A stretch of 64,000 nucleotides of DNA from Ferruginibacter sp. (GCA_016786725.1 JAEUVU010000007.1:547959-611958), one strand, 5' to 3'; numbered from the stretch's first letter, positions 27,006-36,520 are shown. A program made the numbers and translations. The notes: a model not told the origin generated them from the sequence alone.

Positions 27006-28124
27006 TTAAACCACTCTTTTATAAAGCGCTTCATAAACCGGTACTATATTCTCAATATCGAATTTTTTTGCCTGGGTTAATGCATTCGCTTTAAATTGCT
27101 TTAAGATTGCTTCATCCTCTAAAATGTGTAAAGCATTTTTGCTCATATCTTTTACATCGCCAACATCACTCATAAAACCGCAATAACCATTTATATTTAT
27201 TTCAGGTAAGCCTCCGGCATTGGTTGATATAACCGGTACTTCGGCGGCCATAGCTTCCAGGGCAGCCAGCCCAAAGCTTTCATATTCGCTGGTTAATAAA
27301 AAGAGGTCGGCAATCGGTAAAATATCTTCCATCTGCTCCTGCTTGCCCAGAAATTTAATATTGTCATGCGACCTGCATTCCCTGGCACTGGCCTCAATGT
27401 GCGATCTTTCAGGCCCATCGCCCAGTAGTAATAAAGTTGCCGGCATTTTTTCCTGTATCAGCAAAAAAGTGGCAACTACATCTTCAACCCGCTTTACTTT
27501 TCTGAAATTAGATGCATGTACAATTATTTTTTCTCCTTTGGGAGATATCAGTTTTCTGAAAGCATCCACCGGGCGTTTATGAAAACGTTTTACATCCACA
27601 AAGTTGTGTATTACTTCTATCTCCTTCTCAATATTAAAATTCCTGAAAGTTTCTTCTTTGAGGTTTTCAGAAACAGCAGTCAGCACATCGCTTTCATTCA
27701 TTGAAAATGTTACAACAGGGCTGTAAGTTTTGTCTTTTCCAACCAGGGTAATATCTGTACCGTGTAAAGTTGTAATAACCGGGATATTTATTCCCTGCTT
27801 GGCCAGTATTTGTTTTGCCATATATGCAGCGGCTGCATGGGGAATGGCATAGTGTACATGTAAAAGCTCAACATTATTATTCAGTATCACATCAACCATG
27901 GTGCTGGCCAAAGCTGTTTCGTAAGGCGGGTAATCAAAAAGCGGGTAAGTAGGCACCCTAACTTCATGATAAAAAATATTGGTATGAAAACCGCTAAGCC
28001 TTACAGGCTGCTGATAAGTTATAAAATGAATGTTGTGCCCTTTATCTGCAAGGGCCTTACCCAGTTCTGTAGCCAATACACCACTTCCTCCAAAAGTAGG
28101 GTAACATACAATACCAATATTCAT
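27006..28124 (-). CDS. bshA: N-acetyl-alpha-D-glucosaminyl L-malate synthase
   Basis: A 372-residue GT4 glycosyltransferase that joins UDP-GlcNAc to L-malate, the first step of bacillithiol synthesis. N-terminus NIGIVCYPTFGGSGVLATEL and the segments HVHYAIPHAAAAYMA, TTLHGTDITLVG and the C-terminal nucleotide-sugar site SEYESFGLAALEAMA are characteristic of BshA. The other bacillithiol genes (bshB, bshC) are not in this window. It is transcribed alone, converging on the EnvC-like gene and diverging from the M28 peptidase gene. Confidence 0.93.
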   Translation of the reverse strand: MNIGIVCYPTFGGSGVLATELGKALADKGHNIHFITYQQPVRLSGFHTNIFYHEVRVPTYPLFDYPPYETALASTMVDVILNNNVELLHVHYAIPHAAAAYMAKQILAKQGINIPVITTLHGTDITLVGKDKTYSPVVTFSMNESDVLTAVSENLKEETFRNFNIEKEIEVIHNFVDVKRFHKRPVDAFRKLISPKGEKIIVHASNFRKVKRVEDVVATFLLIQEKMPATLLLLGDGPERSHIEASARECRSHDNIKFLGKQEQMEDILPIADLFLLTSEYESFGLAALEAMAAEVPVISTNAGGLPEININGYCGFMSDVGDVKDMSKNALHILEDEAILKQFKANALTQAKKFDIENIVPVYEALYKRVV

Positions 28125-28236
28125 AAGAAGCAGTTTTAAGTAAAATTAACCGATGCAATTTACCGAAATATTATTCACTGCAGTTTCCATTCATGTATTG
28201 GCTTTTTATCAGTAAGTTTGTTCATAAACCCGGCTT

Positions 28237-29622
28237 ATGTTTAAAGGAATTATAACTGCCATCCTGTTTTTTGTTTTTACCTCTTACTGTGGGTTTGCAC
28301 AATCAGAAGATTCACTGATGATAAAAAAAATATCGGAAGAGATTTTACTGAATGGAAAAGCATCTCAGAATTTATACACCTTATGCAAATCTGTAGGAAC
28401 AAGGCTAAGCGGCAGTGCAGGTATGTACAAGGCTGAGGCATGGGGCTTAAAAGCGCTTCAGGAAGCAGGTGCAGATAAAGCATACCTGCAGCAATGCATG
28501 GTTCCGCACTGGGTAAGGGGTAAAAAGGAATTTGCAGGTTATCGCACAAAAAATAAAAAGACCGACCCGGGGTTTGATGTGCTTGCTATCGGAAACTCCG
28601 TAGGAACCGGCGATCAAGGTGTTCTGGCAAAAGTGATAGAGGTGAAAAATTTTGCCGAACTCCACCAGCGTAAAGATGAAGTAAAGGGTAAAATTGTTTT
28701 TTATAACTATCCTTTTAATAAAACTTTGCTGCGTGGCGCTTATGGCGATGCTGTAAGATACAGGAGCAATGGCGCTTCTCAGGCTGCTAAGTATGGAGCG
28801 TTGGCAGTAATTGTTCGTTCTGTAACCGGCGCTTATGATGATAACCCACACACCGGCGCTTTAAGATACAATGATTCATTTCCAAAAATCCCGGCGCTGG
28901 CTGTCAGCACAAAAGGGGCCGATAAACTGAGCGGATTGATAAAAGGTATGTATAAAGATGAAAATCTTTTTGTGAGATCCAATTGTGTAATGCTGCCGGA
29001 TACCATCGGCCATAATGTGATTGGCGAAATTAAGGGCACAGAATTTCCGGATGAAATAATAACAATAGGAGGGCATCTCGACAGTTGGGACCAGGGCGAG
29101 GGTGCCAGCGATGATGGAACCGGCATTGTACAAAGCATTGAAATATTAAGAGTGTTTAAAACCATTGGGTATAAACCGAAACGGACAATAAGAATTGTTT
29201 TGTTTGCCAATGAAGAAAACGGCCTGCGTGGCGGAACAAAATATGCTGAAGAAGCAAAACAGAAAAATGAAAGGCATATAATGGCGATGGAAAGTGATGG
29301 AGGGGCTGAATATCCACGGGGCTTTGGCTGCGGGATGACGAAAGAACAGTTTGCAAAAGTGCAGGGCTGGATAAAATTTTTCGAGCCCTTTGATGCTACC
29401 CGTTTTACCTTTAGCGAAGGTGGGGGAGGCGGCGCCGACATAGGCCCGCTGCAAACAAATTTTAAAACGCCGCAGTTTGGCCTCAGCACAACCGGGCAGC
29501 GGTATTTTGATATGCATCATGCAGCTTCGGATGTTTTTGAAAATGTAAATACGCAGGAGTTAAATTTGTGTGCAGTTGTAATGGCTGCCATGGTTTACCT
29601 GGTTGATAAATATGGATTGTAA
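28237..29622 (+). CDS. M28-family zinc aminopeptidase/carboxypeptidase with PA domain
   Basis: A 461-residue exported di-zinc exopeptidase; signal peptide ends near YCGFAQS. A protease-associated insert (about 120-240) precedes the catalytic core with GGHLDSWDQGEGASDDGTG (His and bridging Asp), FANEENGLRGG (catalytic Glu pair), MESDGG (Asp) and MHHAASD (His), the usual M28 ligand order. It probably trims peptides in the periplasm. The start ATG at 28237 gives a good signal peptide. A small membrane protein gene follows by 17 nt in the same direction. Confidence 0.92.
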   Translation: MFKGIITAILFFVFTSYCGFAQSEDSLMIKKISEEILLNGKASQNLYTLCKSVGTRLSGSAGMYKAEAWGLKALQEAGADKAYLQQCMVPHWVRGKKEFAGYRTKNKKTDPGFDVLAIGNSVGTGDQGVLAKVIEVKNFAELHQRKDEVKGKIVFYNYPFNKTLLRGAYGDAVRYRSNGASQAAKYGALAVIVRSVTGAYDDNPHTGALRYNDSFPKIPALAVSTKGADKLSGLIKGMYKDENLFVRSNCVMLPDTIGHNVIGEIKGTEFPDEIITIGGHLDSWDQGEGASDDGTGIVQSIEILRVFKTIGYKPKRTIRIVLFANEENGLRGGTKYAEEAKQKNERHIMAMESDGGAEYPRGFGCGMTKEQFAKVQGWIKFFEPFDATRFTFSEGGGGGADIGPLQTNFKTPQFGLSTTGQRYFDMHHAASDVFENVNTQELNLCAVVMAAMVYLVDKYGL

Positions 29623-29639
29623 AATAAAAAACAATAAAA

Positions 29640-30074
29640 ATGGAAGATGTAAAACCTGATCAAACTATACCGGCGCAGCCCAAAAAGAAAAGCGGCTTTC
29701 GTAAATTTCTGAGGTGGTTTGTATTTATACTTTTACTGGCCGGAGCCATTGCCCTCTGGTGGAAATATTATTTTGTTTTTGGAGAAGGCGTTAAATCCGG
29801 GGAGCTGAACTATGTGGTAAAAAAAGGTTATGTTTTTAAAACCTGGGAGGGTAAAATGATCCAGCGGGGAACCAAAGAAATGATGGTAAGCAACGAATTT
29901 ATTTTCAGCATAAAAAGCGATTCTATTGCACACATTTTAGAGCAAAACAGCGGTAAGTGTTTTGACCTGCATTACAGAGAATACCTGGGCGTAATACCCT
30001 GGAGAGGCAATACCAAATTTATTGTTGACCGGGTGGATAAGATAAAGGAACTGGTTGACTGCGGTGTGAGATAA
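29640..30074 (+). CDS. Small membrane protein of unknown function
   Basis: A 144-residue protein with a basic N-terminus (AQPKKKSGFRKFLRW), a single membrane segment at about 28-45 and a C-terminal domain of about 95 residues (ELNYVVKKGYVFKTWEGKM ... FDLHYREYLGVIPWRG). I recall similar proteins in Bacteroidota carrying a doubtful 6-phosphogluconate dehydrogenase label; no NADP site or sugar-acid site is visible, so that label should not be used. It is 17 nt after the M28 peptidase gene and converges with the methyltransferase gene with 2 nt between stop codons. Confidence 0.78.
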   Translation: MEDVKPDQTIPAQPKKKSGFRKFLRWFVFILLLAGAIALWWKYYFVFGEGVKSGELNYVVKKGYVFKTWEGKMIQRGTKEMMVSNEFIFSIKSDSIAHILEQNSGKCFDLHYREYLGVIPWRGNTKFIVDRVDKIKELVDCGVR

Positions 30075-30076
30075 AA

Positions 30077-30778
30077 TTAAACAGCCTGCAATAAAAATAT
30101 AACCGGCTTTTTATGAAAGTCGGTTTTTTCTTTTCTCCATTCAGCTATACTTTTTGTTTTTATAAATTCATGGGGGCCGGTTAATTCAGCCGCAATGCAA
30201 AGCCTGGTAGATGATTTACAGGCTTTCAGCAAAGTTTCAATCAGTTGATTGTTACGGTACGGTGTTTCAATAAATATCTGTGTGCTGTTTTTCTTTTGGG
30301 ATGATAATTCCATAGCAGTGATGGCTTTATTTCTTTCCAGGTTATCAATGGGCAGGTATCCGGCAAATTCAAACTGCTGACCGTTCATGCCGCTTGCCAT
30401 TAAGGCCAGTAAAATGGAGCTTGGCCCAACCAATGGTTTTACGGTGGCATTCATTTCCTGTGCTGCTGCAATTAAAAGCTGCCCGGGGTCTGCAACGCCG
30501 GGACAACCAGCTTCGCTGATGATGGCAATGTTTTTTCCATCTTTTATTTTTTGCCTGAAGGCAGCCACCACTTCATTTTCTGCTTTATGAATGGCATACC
30601 ACTCATAATCATCTATCACAATTTCTTTGCAGATGCTTTTTAAAAACCGCCTGGCTGTTCTTTCATTTTCTGCAAAAATTACCCCGCATTTTTTTACAGC
30701 ATCAATAATATAATGCGGGATTGTTTCGGTGGCAGATTCTTCCAGAACACAGGGAATAAGATATACGATTGAATGCAT
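30077..30778 (-). CDS. RsmI-like tetrapyrrole-methylase-fold SAM methyltransferase
   Basis: A 233-residue SAM-dependent methyltransferase of the TP-methylase fold, near RsmI, which 2'-O-methylates C1402 of 16S rRNA. Visible marks: YLIPCVLEE at the N-terminus, FAENERTARRFLK, IAIISEAGCPGVADPGQLLI, LVGPSSILLALMASGM and FIETPYRN. The N-terminus lacks the LYIVATPIGNL form of canonical RsmI, so this is probably the second, Bacteroidota-type paralogue rather than RsmI itself. It starts 3 nt before the EI24 gene stop in the same operon. Substrate not certain. Confidence 0.82.
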   Translation of the reverse strand: MHSIVYLIPCVLEESATETIPHYIIDAVKKCGVIFAENERTARRFLKSICKEIVIDDYEWYAIHKAENEVVAAFRQKIKDGKNIAIISEAGCPGVADPGQLLIAAAQEMNATVKPLVGPSSILLALMASGMNGQQFEFAGYLPIDNLERNKAITAMELSSQKKNSTQIFIETPYRNNQLIETLLKACKSSTRLCIAAELTGPHEFIKTKSIAEWRKEKTDFHKKPVIFLLQAV

Positions 30779-30781
30779 AAG

Positions 30782-31573
30782 TTAAAGATTGATCTTACCC
30801 GAAACATTTATCAGCCCTTCAGTTTTTGCTTTGTATAAACTGATGGTAGCTGCAATTACTGCATAACTGGGCGCCAGCAGCCAGCCCAGTATGGGAATAA
30901 AGTGCATAAGATAAAAAACCATGCCGTTGCCAATGGCCAGCCCTTTATGCCGCCCGATAAAACCAATGCTTTGCGATGTAGATAGTTTATTGCGTTCGCA
31001 ACTGTAATCAAGCATGGAAAAACCAAGGTAATAACATTCCACCAATAAGGCCAGCAGCGGGGTTACCCAGCCTATTACGGGTATAAAAGATAAAATGAGG
31101 ATGGAAAGCGTATAAACTGTTTGCCACAGCAGGTTCCGCAATGCAAGCCTGATGCCCCGTACAATATCCTTCATCAGTTGTTTAAAACTAAAGGGGTATT
31201 CTTTTCCCTCAATGATTGATTCTGTTTTTTCGCTGAGGTAGGCAAACAAAGGCGAGCCGATAATGAGAAACAGGTATTTAAAAAGTGAGAAATAAAATAA
31301 GAGCATTATCAGGTTAAGGATGATCTGGCCAAAAATCAATAAAAAACTAAGCCAGCTGTTCTGCATTTTTTCCATCCATTCGGCCACGCCCGATTTTTGC
31401 AGCATAAATTCAATGGCATTGTTGCTGGAAACAACAAAAAGGTAAATACCGGCAAAAAAAAGCAGGGCATAAATAAGCCCGGGTATAAATATCCATTTCC
31501 ATAACCTGTGCCTGCTGATAAAACGGTGGGCATGATAATAGGCCTGCAAGGATATAATGATTTCTTTCAGCAT
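30782..31573 (-). CDS. EI24-domain (CysZ-like) integral membrane protein
   Basis: A 263-residue inner membrane protein with at least four membrane segments (about 28-48, 75-105, 135-170 and 215-240). Family marks: RHRLWKWIFIPGLIY at the start, IIGSPLFAYLSEKTE in the middle, and FIPVIGWVTPLLALLVE then HFIPILGWLLAPSYAVIAAT. E. coli CysZ of the same family imports sulfate, but Bacteroidota members are uncharacterised and no sulfur genes are near. It is upstream of, and close to, the RsmI-like gene, and diverges from the DNA glycosylase gene. Confidence 0.82.
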   Translation of the reverse strand: MLKEIIISLQAYYHAHRFISRHRLWKWIFIPGLIYALLFFAGIYLFVVSSNNAIEFMLQKSGVAEWMEKMQNSWLSFLLIFGQIILNLIMLLFYFSLFKYLFLIIGSPLFAYLSEKTESIIEGKEYPFSFKQLMKDIVRGIRLALRNLLWQTVYTLSILILSFIPVIGWVTPLLALLVECYYLGFSMLDYSCERNKLSTSQSIGFIGRHKGLAIGNGMVFYLMHFIPILGWLLAPSYAVIAATISLYKAKTEGLINVSGKINL

Positions 31574-31631
31574 AATTTATTTCAAAGGCTAATACTTCAA
31601 ATTGTATTTTAGCTTTAAAGTTAGCAATATA

Positions 31632-32240
31632 ATGAAGAAGTTACCCATTCAATTTTATGAAGGCAATGATGTTGTTTTAATTGCGAAACAACTGATTGGT
31701 AAAATCATTGTTACAAAATTTGATGGTCTTGTTACTTCGGGTCGCATTGTTGAAACCGAAGCGTATATAGGCCTTACAGACAGGGCATCCCATTCATTTG
31801 GCGGTAAGCGTACGGCACGTAACGAACATATGTATGCACAGGCAGGCACCGCCTATGTGTATATATGTTATGGTATGCATCACCTGTTTAATGTTGTTTG
31901 CAATAAAAAGGATGTGCCCGATGCGGTTTTAATAAGGGCAGCAGAACCACTGGCCGGTATTGATATTATGCTTACAAGAACCGGAAAACAAAAGCCGGAT
32001 AATACCTTAACAAAGGGGCCGGGCAATGCGGCAAAAGCCTTGGGGATATCAAAATTACATTCAGGAAGAAACCTTTTGAAAGATGAAATTTATATCGCTG
32101 ATGACGGCTTTAAAATTCCCGAAACATCTATAGGTATAAGCAGGCGTATTGGTATTGAGGGCTCCGGAGATGCAGCATTGCTTCCGTATCGGTTTTATGT
32201 AAAAGGAAACCCCTTTGTGAGCAGTTACCCTAATAAATAG
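31632..32240 (+). CDS. 3-methyladenine DNA glycosylase, AAG/MPG family
   Basis: A 202-residue base-excision enzyme that removes alkylated and deaminated purines. Family segments: VETEAYIGLTDRASHSFGG, RTARNEHMYAQAGTAYVY, ICYGMHHLFNVV, then DAVLIRAAEPL and LTKGPGNAAKALGI. The catalytic glutamate is in IVETEAY and the intercalating tyrosine in AYVYICYG. The start at 31632 (MKKLPIQFYEG) is preferred; an upstream TTG adds ten residues over a probable promoter (TAGCTTTA at 31610-31617). Confidence 0.93.
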   Translation: MKKLPIQFYEGNDVVLIAKQLIGKIIVTKFDGLVTSGRIVETEAYIGLTDRASHSFGGKRTARNEHMYAQAGTAYVYICYGMHHLFNVVCNKKDVPDAVLIRAAEPLAGIDIMLTRTGKQKPDNTLTKGPGNAAKALGISKLHSGRNLLKDEIYIADDGFKIPETSIGISRRIGIEGSGDAALLPYRFYVKGNPFVSSYPNK

Positions 32241-32309
32241 GGTGATGTTAAATTATAAAAGTCTTATCAGGAAATTCTTTTTTCGTTTCTCATAAAGCAG
32301 TTCATAGCT

Positions 32310-32317
32310 TACCTTTG
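32310..32317 (+). promoter_or_regulatory. Putative -7 promoter box for the first isocitrate dehydrogenase
   Basis: TACCTTTG, exact TAnnTTTG match, 21 nt before the ATG at 32339, giving a leader of about 17 nt. Confidence 0.5.
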
Positions 32318-32338
32318 CAGCCTTAAATACAACATTTA

Positions 32339-33649
32339 ATGGCAGATAAAATTACCATGGGTGAAGGCGGAAAACTCAATGTTCCCAACAACCCCATCAT
32401 TCCGTTTATTGAAGGCGATGGCATTGGCCCCGAAATATGGGCTGTGGCACAAAAAGTTTTTGATACCGCTGTGGCAAAAGCCTACAACGGCGAAAGAAAA
32501 ATTGAATGGAAAGAAATGCTGGCCGGCGAAAAAGCATTTAAGCAAACCGGCGAATGGTTGCCTGCTGATACATTGCAGGTTGCAAAAGAGTATATTGTTT
32601 CAATAAAAGGTCCGCTCACCACACCTATTGGCGGTGGCATCCGTTCGCTGAATGTGGCCATGCGCCAGGATCTTGACCTGTTTGCCTGTGTAAGGCCGGT
32701 TAAATGGTATAAGGGTGTTCCTTCGCCCGTAACCCATCCCGAAAATGTAGACATGATCATCTTCAGGGAAAATACCGAAGATATTTATGCAGGTATTGAG
32801 TGGAAAGCAGGCAGCGCCGAGGCACAAAAGTTTGAAAAATTTTTGATAGAAGAAATGGGTGTTAAAAGCATCCGTTTCCCCGGCGACAGCAGTTATGGGG
32901 TAAAACCAGTTTCTAACGAAGGAAGCAAGCGCCTGGTGAGGGCCGCCATTAAACATGCACTTGAACATGATCTTCCATCGGTAACACTGGTACACAAGGG
33001 AAACATCATGAAATTTACCGAAGGTGGATTTAAAACCTGGGGCTATGAAGTTGCACGACAGGAATTTGGCGATAAAACCTTTACCTGGGATGAGTGGGAC
33101 CAGCTTAAAAAAGAACATGGCGAAGCACACGCCAACGAAATACAGCGTAAAGCACTGCACGAGGGTAAGTTGCTGGTGAAAGATATTATTGCAGATAACT
33201 TTTTACAGCAGATACTGATAGCTCCCAAAGATTTTTCGGTAGTTGCTACACTGAACCTGAACGGGGATTATATTTCGGATGCACTGGCTGCAGAAGTGGG
33301 CGGTATTGGCATTGCACCGGGAGGAAACATCAACTACAATACCGGTTATGCCGTTTTTGAAGCCACACATGGTACAGCTCCTAAATTTGCAGGTACCAAC
33401 AGCATGAACCCTTCTTCAGTTATTTTAAGCGGCTGCATGATGCTGGAATATATGGGCTGGAAAGAAGCGGCAGACCTGATAGAATCTGCACTGCAGGCAA
33501 CCATCATGCGCAAGCAGGTAACCATTGATTTTTATAACCTGATGACCGGTGCCACACTTTTAAAAACAACTGAGTTTGGGGATGAGATCATCAGCAATAT
33601 GGGGTTGGTAACCGGAGATGGGCAGTTAAAGAAAAGCAGCAGCCTTTAA
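32339..33649 (+). CDS. icd: Isocitrate dehydrogenase, bacterial (type I) form
   Basis: A 436-residue TCA enzyme converting isocitrate to 2-oxoglutarate. It is colinear with E. coli Icd: [40 protein letters not shown] (including the serine equivalent to E. coli Ser113), [31 protein letters not shown] and [17 protein letters not shown]. At the coenzyme site E. coli Lys344/Tyr345 correspond to Lys349/Phe350, but E. coli Tyr391 and Arg395 correspond to Ile396 and Asn400, so the 2'-phosphate clamp is only half kept. NADP versus NAD use is thus uncertain. A second, unrelated-type isocitrate dehydrogenase gene follows 122 nt downstream. Confidence 0.93.
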   Translation: MADKITMGEGGKLNVPNNPIIPFIEGDGIGPEIWAVAQKVFDTAVAKAYNGERKIEWKEMLAGEKAFKQTGEWLPADTLQVAKEYIVSIKGPLTTPIGGGIRSLNVAMRQDLDLFACVRPVKWYKGVPSPVTHPENVDMIIFRENTEDIYAGIEWKAGSAEAQKFEKFLIEEMGVKSIRFPGDSSYGVKPVSNEGSKRLVRAAIKHALEHDLPSVTLVHKGNIMKFTEGGFKTWGYEVARQEFGDKTFTWDEWDQLKKEHGEAHANEIQRKALHEGKLLVKDIIADNFLQQILIAPKDFSVVATLNLNGDYISDALAAEVGGIGIAPGGNINYNTGYAVFEATHGTAPKFAGTNSMNPSSVILSGCMMLEYMGWKEAADLIESALQATIMRKQVTIDFYNLMTGATLLKTTEFGDEIISNMGLVTGDGQLKKSSSL

Positions 33650-33652
33650 GAG

Positions 33653-33734
33653 GTTATAAGTTATGAATGAAGAGTTATGAGTGAGCGAAACAGGCTTCAA
33701 TTTTTGACTTTTGAATTTTCACTTTTGACTTTCC
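33653..33734. repeat. Two runs of 7-bp quasi-repeats in intergenic DNA
   Basis: First run TTATAAG, TTATGAA, GTTATGAG words (33653-33686); second run TTTTGAC, TTTTGAA, TTTTCAC, TTTTGAC words (33698-33734). They lie between the two isocitrate dehydrogenase genes. The second run also supplies the TTG upstream of the next promoter box. Confidence 0.55.
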
Positions 33735-33743
33735 TGATTAGTG

Positions 33744-33751
33744 TACATTTG
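33744..33751 (+). promoter_or_regulatory. Putative -7 promoter box for the second isocitrate dehydrogenase
   Basis: TACATTTG, exact TAnnTTTG match, 20 nt before the ATG at 33772; a TTG lies 16 nt upstream of the box. It implies that the second gene is transcribed separately. Confidence 0.55.
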
Positions 33752-33771
33752 CAAAAACCAATTAATAAATC

Positions 33772-35004
33772 ATGGCAAAAATTAAAGTAGATAACCCCGT
33801 AGTAGAGTTAGACGGCGATGAAATGACCCGTATCATCTGGAAATTCATTAAAGACAAACTGATACTTCCTTACCTGGAAGTTCCTATTCAATATTTTGAC
33901 CTGGGCATGGAATACCGTGACGAAACAAACGACCAGGTTACCATTGATGCAGCCAATGCCATCAAGGCTTGCGGCGTAGGCATCAAATGCGCAACTATCA
34001 CGCCTGATGAACAACGTGTGGAAGAATTCAAACTGAAACAAATGTGGAAATCACCAAACGGAACCATCCGTAACATTTTGGATGGCACTGTTTTTCGTGA
34101 GCCTATCGTAATGCAGAATGTACCACGTTTGGTTACCAACTGGACAGCACCGATCATAGTTGGCCGCCATGCTTTTGGCGACCAGTACCGTGCTACTGAC
34201 ACCGTAATTAAAGGCAAAGGAAAATTAACCATGACCTTTACACCCGAAGGTGGCGGCGAACCACAAACTTTTGAGGTGTACAATTATAAAGGCGATGGTG
34301 TTGCCATGACAATGTATAATACCGATGAAAGTATTTATGGTTTTGCCCGTAGCTGCTTCAACATGGCGTTGAGCAAAAAATGGCCTCTGTATCTTTCTAC
34401 AAAAAATACCATCCTTAAAAAATACGACGGACGTTTTAAAGATATTTTTGAAGAAGTTTACCAGAATGAATTTAAAACACAGTTTGATGCAGCAGGTATT
34501 GTGTACGAACACCGCCTGATTGATGATATGGTTGCCAGCGCCTTAAAATGGAACGGCAATTTTGTGTGGGCCTGTAAAAATTATGATGGTGATGTGCAGA
34601 GCGATACCGTTGCACAGGGTTTTGGTTCTCTGGGCTTGATGACTTCTGTATTGGTTACGCCTGACGGGACAACTATGGAAGCCGAAGCAGCACATGGCAC
34701 TGTCACCCGCCACTACAGGGAGCATCAGAAAGGCAAACCAACATCAACAAACCCTATCGCTTCTATTTTTGCCTGGACAAGGGGCCTTGCCTTTCGTGGT
34801 AAATTAGACAGCAACCAGCCATTGATAGATTTTTGTAACGCACTGGAAGCTGTTTGTATTGAAACTGTTGAAAGCGGCAAAATGACGAAAGACCTGGCGG
34901 TTTGTATTCATGGTAATAAAGTAAACCACGGTGAACATTATTTGTACACCGAAGAATTTTTAGATGCCATTGATGAGAACCTGAAAAAGAAAATGGGAAT
35001 GTAA
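33772..35004 (+). CDS. NADP-dependent isocitrate dehydrogenase, eukaryotic-like (type II) form
   Basis: A 410-residue enzyme of the subfamily that includes mitochondrial and cytosolic IDH1/IDH2. Marks: [87 protein letters not shown] and [18 protein letters not shown], the last forming the NADP site. Its sequence has little in common with the neighbouring 436-residue enzyme apart from the fold. Members of this type are strictly NADP-dependent homodimers as far as I know. It has its own promoter and terminator. Confidence 0.95.
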   Translation: MAKIKVDNPVVELDGDEMTRIIWKFIKDKLILPYLEVPIQYFDLGMEYRDETNDQVTIDAANAIKACGVGIKCATITPDEQRVEEFKLKQMWKSPNGTIRNILDGTVFREPIVMQNVPRLVTNWTAPIIVGRHAFGDQYRATDTVIKGKGKLTMTFTPEGGGEPQTFEVYNYKGDGVAMTMYNTDESIYGFARSCFNMALSKKWPLYLSTKNTILKKYDGRFKDIFEEVYQNEFKTQFDAAGIVYEHRLIDDMVASALKWNGNFVWACKNYDGDVQSDTVAQGFGSLGLMTSVLVTPDGTTMEAEAAHGTVTRHYREHQKGKPTSTNPIASIFAWTRGLAFRGKLDSNQPLIDFCNALEAVCIETVESGKMTKDLAVCIHGNKVNHGEHYLYTEEFLDAIDENLKKKMGM

Positions 35005-35027
35005 TTCCATTTATACATTTTATAACA

Positions 35028-35057
35028 ATGCCTGGCTTTACGAGCCGGGCATTTTTT
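35028..35057 (+). terminator. Rho-independent terminator after the second isocitrate dehydrogenase
   Basis: Stem ATGCCTGGCT/AGCCGGGCAT with a TTACG loop and six T. It directly precedes the start region of the antiporter gene. Confidence 0.85.
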
Positions 35058-35070
35058 ATTATCTTTAAAC

Positions 35071-36288
35071 ATGACCTCTGCTGTTATTATTACTATATGT
35101 GCACTATTGTTAATAGCTTATATTTTTGATCTTACTTCTTCTAAAACACGAATTCCTTCTGTTATACTTTTATTGGTGCTTGGATGGGCAGTGCGGCAAT
35201 TAACAACAGCCTTAAATATTGCTATACCGGATCTTTCGGCGCTACTGCCTGTGTTTGGTACCATCGGCCTGATCCTGATTGTACTGGAAGGCTCGCTGGA
35301 ACTGGAATTAAACAGGTCGAAAATGCGCACGATAGGAAAATCATTTATAGCCGCATTGCTGCCCATGATTGTAATGGCATTTTTATTAGCTTATGTTTTT
35401 CAGTATTTTCAAAACGGGCTTTCATTAAGAGATGCGTTAACCAATGCTGTTCCTTTCTGCGTTATCAGCAGCGCTATCGCTATCCCAAGCGTAAAATATC
35501 TGAATGCAGCCAACCGTGAATTTATCACTTATGAAAGCAGCCTTTCTGATATTTTTGGTGTTATCTTTTTCAATTTTGTTGCTTTAACGGAACTCAACAA
35601 ATCTCATACCCCGTTAGAGTCGGGCCTTCAATTACTTATTATGATTGGGGTCTCATTTTTCGCAACCATTATACTGGCTTTTCTTTTAAGTAAAATAGAC
35701 CATCATATAAAATTTGTACCTATTGTATTACTGATACTATTGATTTACGCTATTGCAAAGTTGTATCATTTACCGGCGCTCATCTTTATACTTATTTTTG
35801 GGCTGTTCTTAGGCAACCTGGATGAACTAAAAAGATTCAGGTGGATAAAAAGATTAAAACCTGATGAACTTAATACGGAAGTGCATAAGTTCAGGGAGCT
35901 CATTATTGAAGGCACATTCCTCATCCGCACGGTTTTCTTTTTACTATTTGGTTACCTTATAGAAAATAAGGAAATAATCAACAGCGATAATTTTTTATGG
36001 GCCGCAGGCATTGTAACTGCAGCACTGCTTATCCGGGCAATACAATTCAAAATTTCGAAAATCCCTTTGCAACCCATGTTATTCATTGCACCACGTGGGT
36101 TAATAAACATCCTGTTGTTTTTATCAATCGTTCCTGCACAACAGATCCCATTGGTAAATAAATCGCTGATATTGCAGGTAGTATTGCTATCTGCCCTGGT
36201 AATGATGATTGGCCTGATTGTTTCAGGCAAAAAAGATGGTGCAAATATGCAACCTGACACTGCTAATGATACACAAACCACCATCTAA
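35071..36288 (+). CDS. Cation:proton antiporter, CPA1/NhaP-like
   Basis: A 405-residue inner membrane protein with about 11-12 membrane segments and no soluble tail. The CPA fold is suggested by [44 protein letters not shown] and [16 protein letters not shown], where the acidic residue of SSLSDIFG is in the place of the ion-binding Asp. Likely role: Na+ or K+ exchange for H+. A near-consensus promoter box TATCTTTA at 35060-35067 lies 3 nt before the ATG. Its last 23 nt overlap the VF530 gene. Confidence 0.88.
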   Translation: MTSAVIITICALLLIAYIFDLTSSKTRIPSVILLLVLGWAVRQLTTALNIAIPDLSALLPVFGTIGLILIVLEGSLELELNRSKMRTIGKSFIAALLPMIVMAFLLAYVFQYFQNGLSLRDALTNAVPFCVISSAIAIPSVKYLNAANREFITYESSLSDIFGVIFFNFVALTELNKSHTPLESGLQLLIMIGVSFFATIILAFLLSKIDHHIKFVPIVLLILLIYAIAKLYHLPALIFILIFGLFLGNLDELKRFRWIKRLKPDELNTEVHKFRELIIEGTFLIRTVFFLLFGYLIENKEIINSDNFLWAAGIVTAALLIRAIQFKISKIPLQPMLFIAPRGLINILLFLSIVPAQQIPLVNKSLILQVVLLSALVMMIGLIVSGKKDGANMQPDTANDTQTTI

Positions 36289-36481
36289 CGACCCATTGCA
36301 CGGCAAAACACTACAGATGATTGTAACGCACCTGGCAGAAATGTATGGCTGGGAAGAATTGGGCCGGCGCATTCCCATCAACTGTTTTAAAAGCAACCCC
36401 AGCATAAACAGCAGCCTTAAATTTTTACGCAAAACGCCCTGGGCAAGGAAGAAGGTGGAGGAGTTGTATATCAACGGGTAG
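36266..36481 (+). CDS. VF530-family (DUF2132) small protein
   Basis: A 71-residue protein matching nearly the whole VF530 family: [59 protein letters not shown]. The family has a compact helical fold described as DNA-binding; the cellular role is unknown. The ATG at 36266 is chosen because it starts just before the conserved region. It overlaps the 3' end of the antiporter gene by 23 nt in another frame, so translational coupling is likely. Confidence 0.88.
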   Translation: MIHKPPSNDPLHGKTLQMIVTHLAEMYGWEELGRRIPINCFKSNPSINSSLKFLRKTPWARKKVEELYING

Positions 36482-36497
36482 CTCTATAATAAGCTAT

Positions 36498-36520
36498 CTT
36501 CGACAAGCTCAAGACTGACA
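36498..36520. repeat. Dispersed TTCGACAAGCTCA-type element
   Basis: CTTCGACAAGCTCA followed by AGACTGACA. I recall this word, usually with nearby TGACA, as a short sequence scattered between genes in many Bacteroidota and other genomes. Only one copy is seen here. It lies in the 85-nt gap between the VF530 and NYN/LOTUS genes. Confidence 0.5.

Noticed and set aside
29640..30074. 6-phosphogluconate dehydrogenase label for the small membrane protein
   Set aside because: No nucleotide-binding or substrate motif; far too short; has a membrane segment.
33653..33734. Possible CRISPR array at the quasi-repeat runs
   Set aside because: Words are 7-8 bp, directly adjacent, with no spacers and no cas genes in the window.
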